Source: Bacteroidales bacterium (GTDB lineage Bacteria; Bacteroidota; Bacteroidia; Bacteroidales; UBA7960). From it: a DNA stretch of 8,817 nucleotides. Positions 1 to 7,201 of this stretch are shown piece after piece. The translations under genes and the position numbers were made by a program. Under the pieces are notes generated by a model. That model saw only the letters and a program-made list of their open reading frames with translations, searched no databases and was not told where the DNA came from. How positions within the stretch are numbered: position 1 is the first letter of the stretch; the number at the start of each line of letters is the position of its first letter. The stretch spans positions 1 to 8,817 of the forward strand of contig SLRE01000033.1 in the NCBI GenBank assembly GCA_007131125.1, in the 5' to 3' direction.

Positions 1-557
1 ACATCCTGCCGTTCTCCTTCCATGGCTTGCAGGTAGGTAAGGGCATTCCAGTGCAGGTGGCCATTGATTACCAGAATGGCATCGGGCGGACAGGACCGCA
101 GCAGGTTGCGTCCTTCTTCCCGCATCCAGGAAGGGTATGCCCCTTTTTGCATTCCCTGCCGGTAGGCTTCCCGGAATGCCGACAGGTCACCGGCCTTTAA
201 AGCCTCCCTTGCCCGGGCTCCGTATTCCACTCCAATAAAATAGCGGGCATCTCCCATTTCAGGATCCTGCTTAAGGGCAGCCTCAAGGTTTTGCAGCACC
301 ATGGTTTCCGACCATTCATGCCGGTCTATGTCCACAGGCACCCCGTCATTTGCCAGATAATGGGCAAAGTAACCCAGATAATAATGAACCTCCGGATCTT
401 CGGGATTGGCGGCCCTTGCTTCCTCCATCAGCTCAATGGCCTGCTGAAGGTTTTCGGCACGATAGGCCTCCAGGGCCCGGCCTTTATAGTCTTCCTGCCC
501 AAAAAGACAGGCAGAGCCCATTAGCCATAACAAAAGGAAAGAAATCAAAAGTTTCAT
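1..557 (-). CDS. Exported TPR-type protein, C-terminus cut by window edge
   Basis: This reading frame is open from an ATG at 555-557 to the left edge (185 complete residues). The N-terminus is a signal peptide: Lys at 2, a hydrophobic stretch at about 3-19, and a likely cleavage near LFGQ (18-21), which is common in Bacteroidota exported proteins. A Cys at 17 (GSAC) could be read as a lipobox but lacks Leu at -3, so signal peptidase I is preferred. Residues about 24-65 fit a tetratricopeptide repeat (ALEAYRAENLQQAIELMEEA, then NPEDPEVHYYLG), and about 84-138 look like one or two degenerate repeats. The last visible segment, PDAILVINGHLHWNALTYLQ (158-177), recalls the 'ILFTNGDNDTFPLWYLQ' segment seen in some Bacteroidota proteins with DUF2723-like parts. 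The role is unknown; location is inferred to be periplasm or cell surface. It is transcribed divergently from hutI. Confidence 0.75.
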   Translation of the reverse strand, partial: MKLLISFLLLWLMGSACLFGQEDYKGRALEAYRAENLQQAIELMEEARAANPEDPEVHYYLGYFAHYLANDGVPVDIDRHEWSETMVLQNLEAALKQDPEMGDARYFIGVEYGARAREALKAGDLSAFREAYRQGMQKGAYPSWMREEGRNLLRSCPPDAILVINGHLHWNALTYLQAMEGERQD

Positions 558-578
558 GATGAGGAATTTGGTTTGCAA

Positions 579-586
579 CAAATTTA
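579..586 (-). promoter_or_regulatory. Candidate -7 promoter element of the left-edge gene
   Basis: Read on the minus strand the site is TAAATTTG, an exact match to the Bacteroidota -7 consensus TAnnTTTG. Transcription would start near 572 and leave a leader of about 15 bases before the ATG at 557. A TTTG on the minus strand at 612-615 could be the -33 element, but the 25-base spacing is longer than usual. Confidence 0.5.
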
Positions 587-651
587 ACCCCCTTTGGATA
601 ATTCTGCATCACAAATATTCAGAAAAAACTAATTTCCCCTTAACCTGTGGG

Positions 652-681
652 CCGGATCAGCCATGCAGGCCATGGCCCCGG
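652..681. repeat. GC-rich hairpin upstream of the hutI promoter element
   Basis: GCCATG (660-665) and CATGGC (671-676) pair around a five-base loop, and outer CCGG segments (652-655 and 678-681) can extend the stem after an internal bulge. A 10-bp palindrome, GGCCATGGCC (668-677), overlaps it. The dyad ends 13 bases before the TACCTTTG element, so it occupies the -33 region. It could be an operator; with stems this short it could also be chance. Confidence 0.35.
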
Positions 682-694
682 AAAAAACTTTTTG

Positions 695-702
695 TACCTT
701 TG
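695..702 (+). promoter_or_regulatory. Candidate -7 promoter element upstream of hutI
   Basis: TACCTTTG followed by CA matches the Bacteroidota TAnnTTTG element and its frequent following bases. Transcription would begin near 709. No clear TTG or TTTG lies at the usual -33 distance. If it serves hutI, the leader is about 200 bases, much longer than the short leaders implied for priA, divIC and the left-edge gene. Confidence 0.5.
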
Positions 703-760
703 CACCGATAGAAAAAGGAAAGGGAAAAAGAGAAAATTCCATTAATTCAGGGAAAAGCCG

Positions 761-835
761 GAAACCAGGAAAACAGGATATCCCCGGGAAGACCGCTTCA
801 GGACAACAATAAGCCTTTTTAAAAAGCCTGGTTTC
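761..835 (+). repeat. Long-spaced inverted repeat in the hutI leader
   Basis: GAAACCAGG at 761-769 and CCTGGTTTC at 827-835 are perfect inverted 9-mers separated by 57 bases. Between them are a CCCGGG palindrome and the AT-rich palindromic core CTTTTTAAAAAG. In an RNA starting near 709 the arms could close a large stem enclosing smaller hairpins. No known riboswitch core was recognised. Confidence 0.35.
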
Positions 836-910
836 TCTAAATGATTAGCCTGATAATTCCTTTCACCTGAAAAATTTTGTCTAACAAACCCATAGCAAAA
901 AAGTCACTCC

Positions 911-2170
911 ATGAAAATTCTGATTCGCAACATCAAGGAACTGATACAGACCCACGACAAGCCGGTAAAAAAAGTCAGCGGAAAGGATATGGCCAGCCTT
1001 CCCACCATCAAAAATGCCTACCTCTTTATTGAAGACGGGCTGATAAAAGGCTTTGGCAGGATGGAGGATTTTCCGCACAGCCCTTTTTTGAAATACTCTG
1101 GCACCAATGAGATCAAAGAGATCGATGCCACCGGCAAGATGGTGTTTCCTTCATTTTGCGATTCGCACACCCATATTGTATACGACGGCAGCCGGGAGAT
1201 TGAGTACATTGACAAGATCCGCGGCCTATCCTATGAGGAGATCGCCAAACGCGGAGGGGGCATTTTAAACTCTGCCAAACGGATGCAGGATGCTTCCGAG
1301 CTGCAGCTGGTGGAGCAGGCTCTTGAGCGCCTGGAAGAGATCAAAATGTTTGGTACCGGTGCCGTGGAGATTAAAAGCGGTTACGGCCTGACCACCGAAA
1401 CCGAAATGAAAATGCTGAGGGTAGTCAAAAAACTCAAGGAGCTGAGCCCCCTGGAGATCAGGGCCACCTTTCTGGGAGCACATGCCGTGCCTGCCGAATA
1501 CAAAAAGCGTCAGGGCGAATATGTAGACCTGGTGATCAGTGAGATGATCCCGGCCGTTGCAGGGGAAGGCCTTGCCGACTACATTGACGTGTTTTGCGAC
1601 CGGGGCTTTTTCACCGTAGAAGAAACTGACCGCATCCTGATGGCAGGCATCAAGCATGGCCTTCGGCCAAAAATACATGCCAACGAGCTGGACTTTTCTG
1701 GCGGTATACAGGTGGGGGTCAAATACGATGCCCTTTCGGTTGACCATTTGGAGTTTACGGGTGAGGAGGAGATCAACGCCCTGCTGAAGAGCGATACCAT
1801 GCCTGCCCTTTTGCCCGGAGCAGCCTTTTTCCTGGGAATGGAGTACCCTCCTGCCAGAAAAATGATCGATTCGGGCCTGCCGGTGGCGATGGCCAGCGAT
1901 TACAACCCGGGTTCCTCCCCTTCGGGCAACATGCAGTTTATCATGTCACTGGGGGCCATTAAATTCAAGATGATCCCCGAGGAAATCATCCATTCGGTGA
2001 CCATCAACGGGGCCTATGCCATGGGTGTGGAAGAAGAGCTTGGCACCATCAGTGTGGGAAAAAAAGCCAATGTGTTTATTACCAAACGCATCCCCACCTA
2101 TGCCTTTATGCCTTATGCCTACGGCAGCAACAAGGTAGAAACGGTGATCGTAAACGGAAAAATTCAATAA
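911..2170 (+). CDS. hutI: Imidazolonepropionase (HutI), histidine degradation
   Basis: HutI hydrolyses 4-imidazolone-5-propanoate to N-formimidoyl-L-glutamate, the third step of histidine degradation, in the cytoplasm. The 419-residue protein has the normal family length and amidohydrolase fold order. Metal ligands are visible as His86 and His88 (DSHTH), His256 (KIHANE) and Asp330 (ASDYNPGS). Glu259 and His279 (VDHLEF) match the catalytic Glu and His known from the Bacillus enzyme, and the substrate-loop motif KSGYGL is at 155-160. All key residues are intact. The ATG at 911 gives the expected N-terminus (MKILIRNI) and no upstream in-frame start is needed. No hutH, hutU or formiminoglutamate-processing gene lies in the window, so the rest of the pathway must be elsewhere. 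The next gene starts 22 bases downstream on the same strand, suggesting cotranscription. Confidence 0.97.
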   Translation: MKILIRNIKELIQTHDKPVKKVSGKDMASLPTIKNAYLFIEDGLIKGFGRMEDFPHSPFLKYSGTNEIKEIDATGKMVFPSFCDSHTHIVYDGSREIEYIDKIRGLSYEEIAKRGGGILNSAKRMQDASELQLVEQALERLEEIKMFGTGAVEIKSGYGLTTETEMKMLRVVKKLKELSPLEIRATFLGAHAVPAEYKKRQGEYVDLVISEMIPAVAGEGLADYIDVFCDRGFFTVEETDRILMAGIKHGLRPKIHANELDFSGGIQVGVKYDALSVDHLEFTGEEEINALLKSDTMPALLPGAAFFLGMEYPPARKMIDSGLPVAMASDYNPGSSPSGNMQFIMSLGAIKFKMIPEEIIHSVTINGAYAMGVEEELGTISVGKKANVFITKRIPTYAFMPYAYGSNKVETVIVNGKIQ

Positions 2171-2192
2171 ATCTCAGGCCCCTTCTCCTACA

Positions 2193-3404
2193 ATGAAAAA
2201 ACAAGCGAAAGCGCAACCCATGGCCCTGCTGGCCAAAACTTTTTCCGGCCTGGAGCAGGTGCTGGCCGGCGAACTCAATGCCCTGGGAGCAGCCGGGGTC
2301 ACGCCCATGAGGCGGGCCGTGGCTTTTGAAGGCGACCTCGGCATGATGTACAAAACCAATTACTGGTGCCGCACTGCCCTGAGCATCATGCGCCACCTGG
2401 AGGAGTTTACCTTCAGCAACAAGGAAGACTTCCTGGAAAAAGTAAAACAGGTGCCATGGAGCGAATACTTCGATGTAAAGAAGACCATTTCAGTACATCC
2501 TGTGGCCCACCGCTCGGAGCTTTTCAACAACACCATGTTCCTGGCCCAGCTCACCAAAGACGGCATTGCCGATCATTTCAGGGAAAAGAGCGGGGAGCGC
2601 CCCAGCGTGAGCAACACCGAGCCCGATATCCGCATCAACGTATATGTGAACCAGGAAAAATGTTCGCTTTCCCTTGACAGCAGCGGAGATGCCCTTTTCA
2701 AAAGGGGCTACCGCAAAGCCACCGGGGGAGCGCCCATCAACGAAATACTGGCTGCCGCCCTTATCATTTTATCGGGATGGGACAAGACTTCCACCTTTCT
2801 GGACCCCATGTGCGGGAGCGGCACCTTTTCCATCGAAGCCGGAATGATGGCCGCAAACATGGCCCCGGCCATGCACCGGAAAACCTTTGGCTTCTCGCAC
2901 TGGAAGGATTTCGATCCTGAGCTTCTGGCCAATTTGCAGCAGGAAGCCAGGGAAATGGTTACACCGGTCAAAGGCAAGATCCTGGCCAGCGACATCCACG
3001 GAAAAACCCTTGACATCGCCCGCCAAAACGTTATGGAGGCCGGGCTGATGGGACAGATCAGGGTGCAGCGCAACGATTTTTTTAACTTCACGCCCCCGCC
3101 AGAAAACGGATGGGTGATACTGAACCCCCCTTACGGGCATCGCATACAGCAAAAAGACCTGCCGGAATTTTACCAGAAAATCGGGGATACCCTCAAGCAA
3201 AAATTTGCCGGCTATAAGGCAGGCCTGTTCAGCGCAGAGCTGGAAGCCATGAAAAAGGTGGGCTTAAAGCCTTCGGCAAAATTCCGCTTGTATAACGGCC
3301 CCCTGGAAAGCCTCTTCCTGGTGTACGAACTTTTTGAGGGAAAACACAAGGAACATGTGGCCAAAACCCGGCCCAAAAGGCCAAGGATCAAAAGAGAAAA
3401 CTGA
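2193..3404 (+). CDS. rlmL: THUMP-domain 23S rRNA guanine-N2 methyltransferase, RlmL-like
   Basis: This is a predicted S-adenosylmethionine-dependent RNA methyltransferase of 403 residues. The N-terminal part (about 1-70) is the ferredoxin-like segment typical of RlmL/YpsC, opening with ALLAKTFSGLEQVLAGEL. A THUMP RNA-binding domain follows (about 70-165). The Rossmann-type catalytic domain occupies about 175-390, with the SAM-binding motif DPMCGSGT at 204-211, the ASDIHG acidic strand at 265-270 and the target-base motif NPPYG at 311-315. The family member in E. coli (RlmL) makes m2G2445 in 23S rRNA but is fused to a second methyltransferase domain; this protein matches only the first half, like Bacillus YpsC. 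The tail is strongly basic (RPKRPRIKREN), fitting RNA contact. The exact target guanine is inferred from homology. It lies 22 bases after hutI and probably shares its transcript. Confidence 0.88.
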   Translation: MKKQAKAQPMALLAKTFSGLEQVLAGELNALGAAGVTPMRRAVAFEGDLGMMYKTNYWCRTALSIMRHLEEFTFSNKEDFLEKVKQVPWSEYFDVKKTISVHPVAHRSELFNNTMFLAQLTKDGIADHFREKSGERPSVSNTEPDIRINVYVNQEKCSLSLDSSGDALFKRGYRKATGGAPINEILAAALIILSGWDKTSTFLDPMCGSGTFSIEAGMMAANMAPAMHRKTFGFSHWKDFDPELLANLQQEAREMVTPVKGKILASDIHGKTLDIARQNVMEAGLMGQIRVQRNDFFNFTPPPENGWVILNPPYGHRIQQKDLPEFYQKIGDTLKQKFAGYKAGLFSAELEAMKKVGLKPSAKFRLYNGPLESLFLVYELFEGKHKEHVAKTRPKRPRIKREN

Positions 3405-3440
3405 TTTTTTTCCTCCCTGAATAAAGGTTTTATTTATTTC

Positions 3441-3448
3441 TATCTTTG
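3441..3448 (+). promoter_or_regulatory. Candidate -7 promoter element of pfkA
   Basis: TATCTTTG followed by CACC is a textbook Bacteroidota -7 element. Transcription would start near 3455, giving a leader of about 66 bases before the pfkA ATG at 3521. No clear -33 TTG is seen. The site lies 36 bases after the stop codon of the rRNA methyltransferase gene, so pfkA is likely its own transcription unit. Confidence 0.6.
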
Positions 3449-3520
3449 CACCCTGTTTTGTAAAATGGAAAAGTTTCCTTTTTCCTGAGAGATAGAGAAC
3501 ACACAAAATTTTTAATTATA

Positions 3521-4618
3521 ATGAAGAAAAGAGTATTGGTAGCAACCGGCGGTGGAGATTGCCCCGGGTTGAACGCGGTGATCCGCGCCATCGTATTGCG
3601 CGCAGGTCAGGAAAAAAACTGGGAAGTCATTGGCAGCATCAATGCCTTTGACGGCATCCTGAACGAACCCAACGAGATCGTTGTACTGAATGAAAAAGAA
3701 GTGGCAGGGATCCATATCCGTGGGGGTACCATCATCGGTACCACAAACAAAGGCGGTCCCTTTGCCTGGCCTATAAAAAATGCTGACGGGAGCTGGGGCA
3801 GCGCCGACCGTTCCGACGAAATGCTTCGCCGTCTGCAATACCTGGGTGTAGATGCAGTAATCAACATTGGAGGTGACGGCTCTCAGCAAATCTCCAACAA
3901 GCTTTTCGAGAAAGGCTGCAACATCATTGGTGTGCCCAAAACCATCGACAACGACCTTCAGGCCACCGACTTTACCTTCGGTTTTCAAACGGCTGTACAG
4001 GAGGCCACTACGGCAGTAGACAAGCTGGTAACCACGGCCGCCAGCCACAACCGGGTTTTTGTGCTGGAGGTAATGGGAAGGTATGCCGGATGGATCGGCC
4101 TGCACAGTGCTGTGGCCGGTGGTGCGGATGTATGCCTGATCCCCGAAATACCATACGACATCAACAAGGTAATGGAAAAGATATATTCCCGCTTTCACCA
4201 TGGCAGGGGTTATGCCATTATTGTGGTGGCCGAAGGAGCCAAGCCCCTGGGAGGCGATATTTTTTACTCCCAAAGCGATGAGGTGGGCTACAAGAATCCC
4301 CGCCTGGGCGGGGTCGCCTTCAAGCTGATACATGAGCTGAAGCAGGCCGGCCTGGAAACCGATATCCGTGAAACGGTGCTGGGACACCTGCAGCGTGGTG
4401 GCACCCCCATTGCATACGACCGCATCCTGGCAACACAGTTTGGAGCGAAAGCCTTCGAAATGGTGCTTAACAAGGAGTATGGGAAAATGGTGGCTTACCG
4501 CCATCCCAACATTGTTTCGGTGCCTTTTGAGGAAGTCCTCAGCCATTATAACTTTGTTGACCCGGGGTCTGACCTGGTCACCACGGCCAGGGGCATTGGC
4601 ATCTGCATGGGTGACTAA
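3521..4618 (+). CDS. pfkA: 6-phosphofructokinase, group III (probably ATP-dependent)
   Basis: The enzyme phosphorylates fructose 6-phosphate to fructose 1,6-bisphosphate in glycolysis. The 365-residue protein shows the family motifs in order: the phosphate-donor loop GGGDCPGLNAVIR (10-22), GGDGS (117-121), the catalytic PKTIDND (139-145, with Asp143 as the base), MGR (185-187), VAEGA (236-240) and GHLQRGG (288-294). The length exceeds the roughly 320 residues of E. coli PfkA, and GGGDCPGLN rather than GGDAPGMN places it in group III. Gly120 (E. coli Gly104) argues for ATP as donor, whereas Lys140 (E. coli Gly124) is a residue shared with pyrophosphate-dependent enzymes. This mixed signature is known from group III ATP enzymes, so ATP use is inferred and not certain. 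It has its own promoter element and an 88-base gap to priA. Confidence 0.95.
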   Translation: MKKRVLVATGGGDCPGLNAVIRAIVLRAGQEKNWEVIGSINAFDGILNEPNEIVVLNEKEVAGIHIRGGTIIGTTNKGGPFAWPIKNADGSWGSADRSDEMLRRLQYLGVDAVINIGGDGSQQISNKLFEKGCNIIGVPKTIDNDLQATDFTFGFQTAVQEATTAVDKLVTTAASHNRVFVLEVMGRYAGWIGLHSAVAGGADVCLIPEIPYDINKVMEKIYSRFHHGRGYAIIVVAEGAKPLGGDIFYSQSDEVGYKNPRLGGVAFKLIHELKQAGLETDIRETVLGHLQRGGTPIAYDRILATQFGAKAFEMVLNKEYGKMVAYRHPNIVSVPFEEVLSHYNFVDPGSDLVTTARGIGICMGD

Positions 4619-4668
4619 TCCCTCTGCCATTAAGTAGCCCCATACGGGAAAAAATGAAAGAAAAAAGG

Positions 4669-4676
4669 TAATTTTG
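4669..4676 (+). promoter_or_regulatory. Candidate -7 promoter element of priA
   Basis: TAATTTTG matches TAnnTTTG exactly. Transcription would begin near 4683, about 24 bases before the ATG at 4707. The in-frame TTG at 4674-4676, which could extend the reading frame upstream by 11 codons, is the tail of this element and so lies upstream of the transcript; this supports the ATG start. A 10-bp direct repeat, TACGGGAAAA, flanks the element (4643-4652 and 4688-4697). Confidence 0.5.
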
Positions 4677-4706
4677 AGATGCCGGCTTACGGGAAAACCT
4701 TTTTTC

Positions 4707-7199
4707 ATGGACCAAACCACGCTTTTTGCTGACATTTTGCTTCCCCTCCCCCTGGAAGGCCCCTTTACCTACCGGGTGCCCCGCGACCTGAATGATTCCA
4801 TTGTGGAGGGACAGCGGGCGGTAGTCCCTTTTGGGAAAAGAAAGGTATATGCCGGACTTGTAAAAAGGGTACACACCACACCACCCCAAAAATTCCAGGC
4901 AAGGTATATCCATTCCCTGCTTGACGATCATCCGGTGGTTACCGAAAAGCAGTTTCGCTTCTGGGAGTGGATTGCCGGGTATTACATGTGCACGGAAGGG
5001 GAAGTGATGAATGCAGCCCTTCCGCCGGCCATGAAGCTTTCAGGAGAAACAAAGATTGCCCTGAACCCGGATGCCGATGCCGAAGATGAAACCCTCAATG
5101 AAAAAGAATATGCCCTGCTGCAGGCCCTGAAAAACAAAAAATTGCTTTCCCTGGGTGAGGCCTCCAACATTGCCGGCCTGCCCAAAGTGCTGCCGCTGAT
5201 CAAAACGCTGATTGAAAAGCAGCTTATCCTGTTGAAGGAAGAGCTTGACAACCCCTGGCGCCCGCGCTTGCAGCATTTTGTAAGGCTTACCGAAGCCTTC
5301 CGGGATGAAGAAAAGCTGAAAGGAGCCTTTGATCAGGCTGAAAAAAAGGCCCCCCGGCAGCTGGAAATGCTGGTGGCCTTCATCAACTTGTCGGGCAGGT
5401 ATGAGCCTTCACAAAAGGAGGTTCCCCAAAGGGTGCTGGCCGCCAGGGTAAAAGGAGGACATGCGGTGCTGCAGTCAATGTTCAAAAAAGGCATTTTTGA
5501 GTTGTACAGCAAAAAGGTCAGCCGGTTTCATCATCAGCAGGCCGTGGAAAACAACATTGCTTTCAACGAGCACCAGCAGAATGCATGGGATGATATCCGC
5601 AAAGGGTTTAAGCAAAATGAGGTGGTATTGCTGCATGGGGTAACCTCCAGCGGAAAAACGGAACTATACATCCGCCTGATCCGTGAAACCATTGCCAAAG
5701 GGCAGCAGGTGCTGTACCTCCTTCCCGAAATTGCTCTTACTGCCCAGATCATCAACCGTCTGCAGAACCATTTCGGCAGCCGGGCCGGCATCTATCACTC
5801 CCGCTTCAACCCCATGGAGCGCACAGAGGTCTGGAACAACCTTCTTCTAGGGGGCATAGAATCCAACGGTGAAAAGATCACCTACGACCTGGTGCTTGGT
5901 CCCCGTTCGGCCATGTTTCTGCCTTTCAGCAATCTGGGGCTGATCATCATTGATGAGGAGCATGAACCCAGCTTCAAGCAACACGACCCTGCCCCACGTT
6001 ATCATGCGCGGGATGCAGCAATTTACCTGGCGGCCATGTCGGGAGCCAAAGTGTTGCTTGGATCGGCCACCCCCTCGGTAGAAACCTTTTTCAATGCCCG
6101 TAGCGGGAAGTACGGTCTGGCCACCATCGAAAAGCGGCATGGTGGCGTGATGATGCCGGAAATATTTGTGGCCGACATCCGCAAAGAGAGCAAGCACAAA
6201 AAGATGCGATCGCACTTTTCACCCTTGTTGTTCGACAGCATCACCGAAGCATTGGCTGCCGGGGAGCAGGTGATCCTTTTCCAGAATCGAAGGGGCTTTT
6301 CCCTGCGCCTGGAATGCGACCTCTGCAACTGGATCCCCGAATGCCATCAATGCGATGTGACCCTGGTTTACCATAAAAAGATAAACAAGCTCAAATGCCA
6401 TTACTGCGGTCATACGGCACCCCCCCCTCCCCATTGCCCTTCCTGCAGCTCTACAGGCATCAGGATGAAAGGATTCGGCACAGAAAAAATTGAGGAGGAG
6501 CTTCCTTTGTTCTTTCAGGATGCCGTAATTGCCCGCATGGACCTGGACACCACCCGCTCAAAAAATGCCTACCGGGAGATCATTTCCGATTTTGAACAAC
6601 GCAAAATCGACATCCTGATCGGCACCCAGATGGTAAGCAAAGGACTGGACTTTAACAATGTGAGCGTGGTGGGCATCCTTAATGCCGACAACATGCTTAA
6701 TTTTCCCGACTTCCGCTCTCACGAAAGGGCTTTTCAGCTGATGGCCCAGGTGAGCGGGCGTGCAGGCAGAGACCAGAAGCGGGGCAAGGTGATCATACAA
6801 AGCTTTAACCCCCACCATGCGGTGATAAGGCAGGTTATCGACAACGACTATGAGGGCATGTACAACAACCAAATCCTTGAACGGAGGAACTTTCATTATC
6901 CTCCGTTTTACCGCTTATTGAAGCTCACCGCCCTGCACAAGGACCCGGAAAAACTCAACAGGGCCGCAGCACAACTTGCCCATGTCCTGAAAAAAGCCTA
7001 TCCCGGAATGGTGTTTGGGCCCGAATACCCCATTGTGGCGCGCATTCGCAACCAATATATGAAAAACATCCTGGTAAAACTGCACCGCAGCCCCGGACTT
7101 CCGAAGGAAAAAGAAAAAATAAAAGGTATAATTGAAAAGTTCAAAGAAGGGAAAGACAACAAGGGAGTCAGGGTCATCACGGATGTTGACCCGGTTTAG
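4707..7199 (+). CDS. priA: Primosomal protein N' (replication restart helicase PriA)
   Basis: PriA recognises stalled or collapsed forks, unwinds DNA 3' to 5' and starts reloading of the replicative helicase. The 830-residue protein carries the full set of parts: a 3' DNA-end-binding domain (about 5-105), a winged-helix region (about 125-270), and a superfamily 2 helicase core with Walker A GVTSSGKTEL (311-320), DEEHE (416-420), GSATPS (452-457), GTQMVSKGLDF (639-649) and QVSGRAGR (681-688). Eight zinc-binding cysteines sit between the helicase lobes at 537, 540, 546, 549, 564, 567, 577 and 580. The C-terminal domain covers about 720-830. I chose the ATG at 4707 because MDQTTLFADILLPLPL aligns with the usual PriA N-terminus and the extra upstream frame overlaps the promoter. 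A four-proline run (572-575), encoded by a C-tract, lies in the zinc region. The gene ends two bases from the convergent divIC stop. Confidence 0.97.
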   Translation: MDQTTLFADILLPLPLEGPFTYRVPRDLNDSIVEGQRAVVPFGKRKVYAGLVKRVHTTPPQKFQARYIHSLLDDHPVVTEKQFRFWEWIAGYYMCTEGEVMNAALPPAMKLSGETKIALNPDADAEDETLNEKEYALLQALKNKKLLSLGEASNIAGLPKVLPLIKTLIEKQLILLKEELDNPWRPRLQHFVRLTEAFRDEEKLKGAFDQAEKKAPRQLEMLVAFINLSGRYEPSQKEVPQRVLAARVKGGHAVLQSMFKKGIFELYSKKVSRFHHQQAVENNIAFNEHQQNAWDDIRKGFKQNEVVLLHGVTSSGKTELYIRLIRETIAKGQQVLYLLPEIALTAQIINRLQNHFGSRAGIYHSRFNPMERTEVWNNLLLGGIESNGEKITYDLVLGPRSAMFLPFSNLGLIIIDEEHEPSFKQHDPAPRYHARDAAIYLAAMSGAKVLLGSATPSVETFFNARSGKYGLATIEKRHGGVMMPEIFVADIRKESKHKKMRSHFSPLLFDSITEALAAGEQVILFQNRRGFSLRLECDLCNWIPECHQCDVTLVYHKKINKLKCHYCGHTAPPPPHCPSCSSTGIRMKGFGTEKIEEELPLFFQDAVIARMDLDTTRSKNAYREIISDFEQRKIDILIGTQMVSKGLDFNNVSVVGILNADNMLNFPDFRSHERAFQLMAQVSGRAGRDQKRGKVIIQSFNPHHAVIRQVIDNDYEGMYNNQILERRNFHYPPFYRLLKLTALHKDPEKLNRAAAQLAHVLKKAYPGMVFGPEYPIVARIRNQYMKNILVKLHRSPGLPKEKEKIKGIIEKFKEGKDNKGVRVITDVDPV

Positions 7200-7201
7200 G
7201 C

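Larger units (their letters stand above)
558..910. other. Divergent intergenic region upstream of hutI
   Basis: This stretch of 353 bases holds no convincing gene. The longest plus-strand ORF I found near hutI is nine codons (841-870, MISLIIPFT), and a minus-strand ORF at 837-893 has 18 codons. The region contains a minus-strand -7 element (579-586), a GC-rich hairpin (652-681), a plus-strand -7 element (695-702), and a leader of roughly 200 bases with a 9-bp inverted repeat (761-769 with 827-835) and the palindromic core CTTTTTAAAAAG (814-825). A weaker -7-like site, AAATTTTG at 872-879, has one mismatch and would give hutI a short leader instead. Confidence 0.6.

Noticed and set aside
841..870. 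A nine-codon leader peptide (MISLIIPFT) upstream of hutI
   Set aside because: It contains no histidine, lacks a ribosome binding site and has no terminator-like structure linked to it, so attenuation is not supported.
1265..1747. A 160-codon minus-strand frame inside hutI
   Set aside because: It is antisense to intact HutI catalytic sequence, with no recognisable domain and no promoter or spacing that would support a gene.
3467..3485. A GGAA-AAGT-TTCC hairpin followed by T residues before pfkA, resembling a terminator
   Set aside because: The stem is four AT-rich base pairs and lies downstream of the pfkA promoter element, where a terminator makes little sense.
4674..4706. An upstream TTG start that would add 11 residues to PriA
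   Set aside because: The TTG is part of the TAATTTTG promoter element, and the added residues do not resemble any PriA N-terminus.
3512..4735. A 407-codon open frame on the minus strand covering all of pfkA and both flanking gaps
   Set aside because: It is antisense to a clear phosphofructokinase gene, its translation shows no recognisable motif, and it starts inside the priA coding region. Long antisense frames are a common by-product of codon bias.
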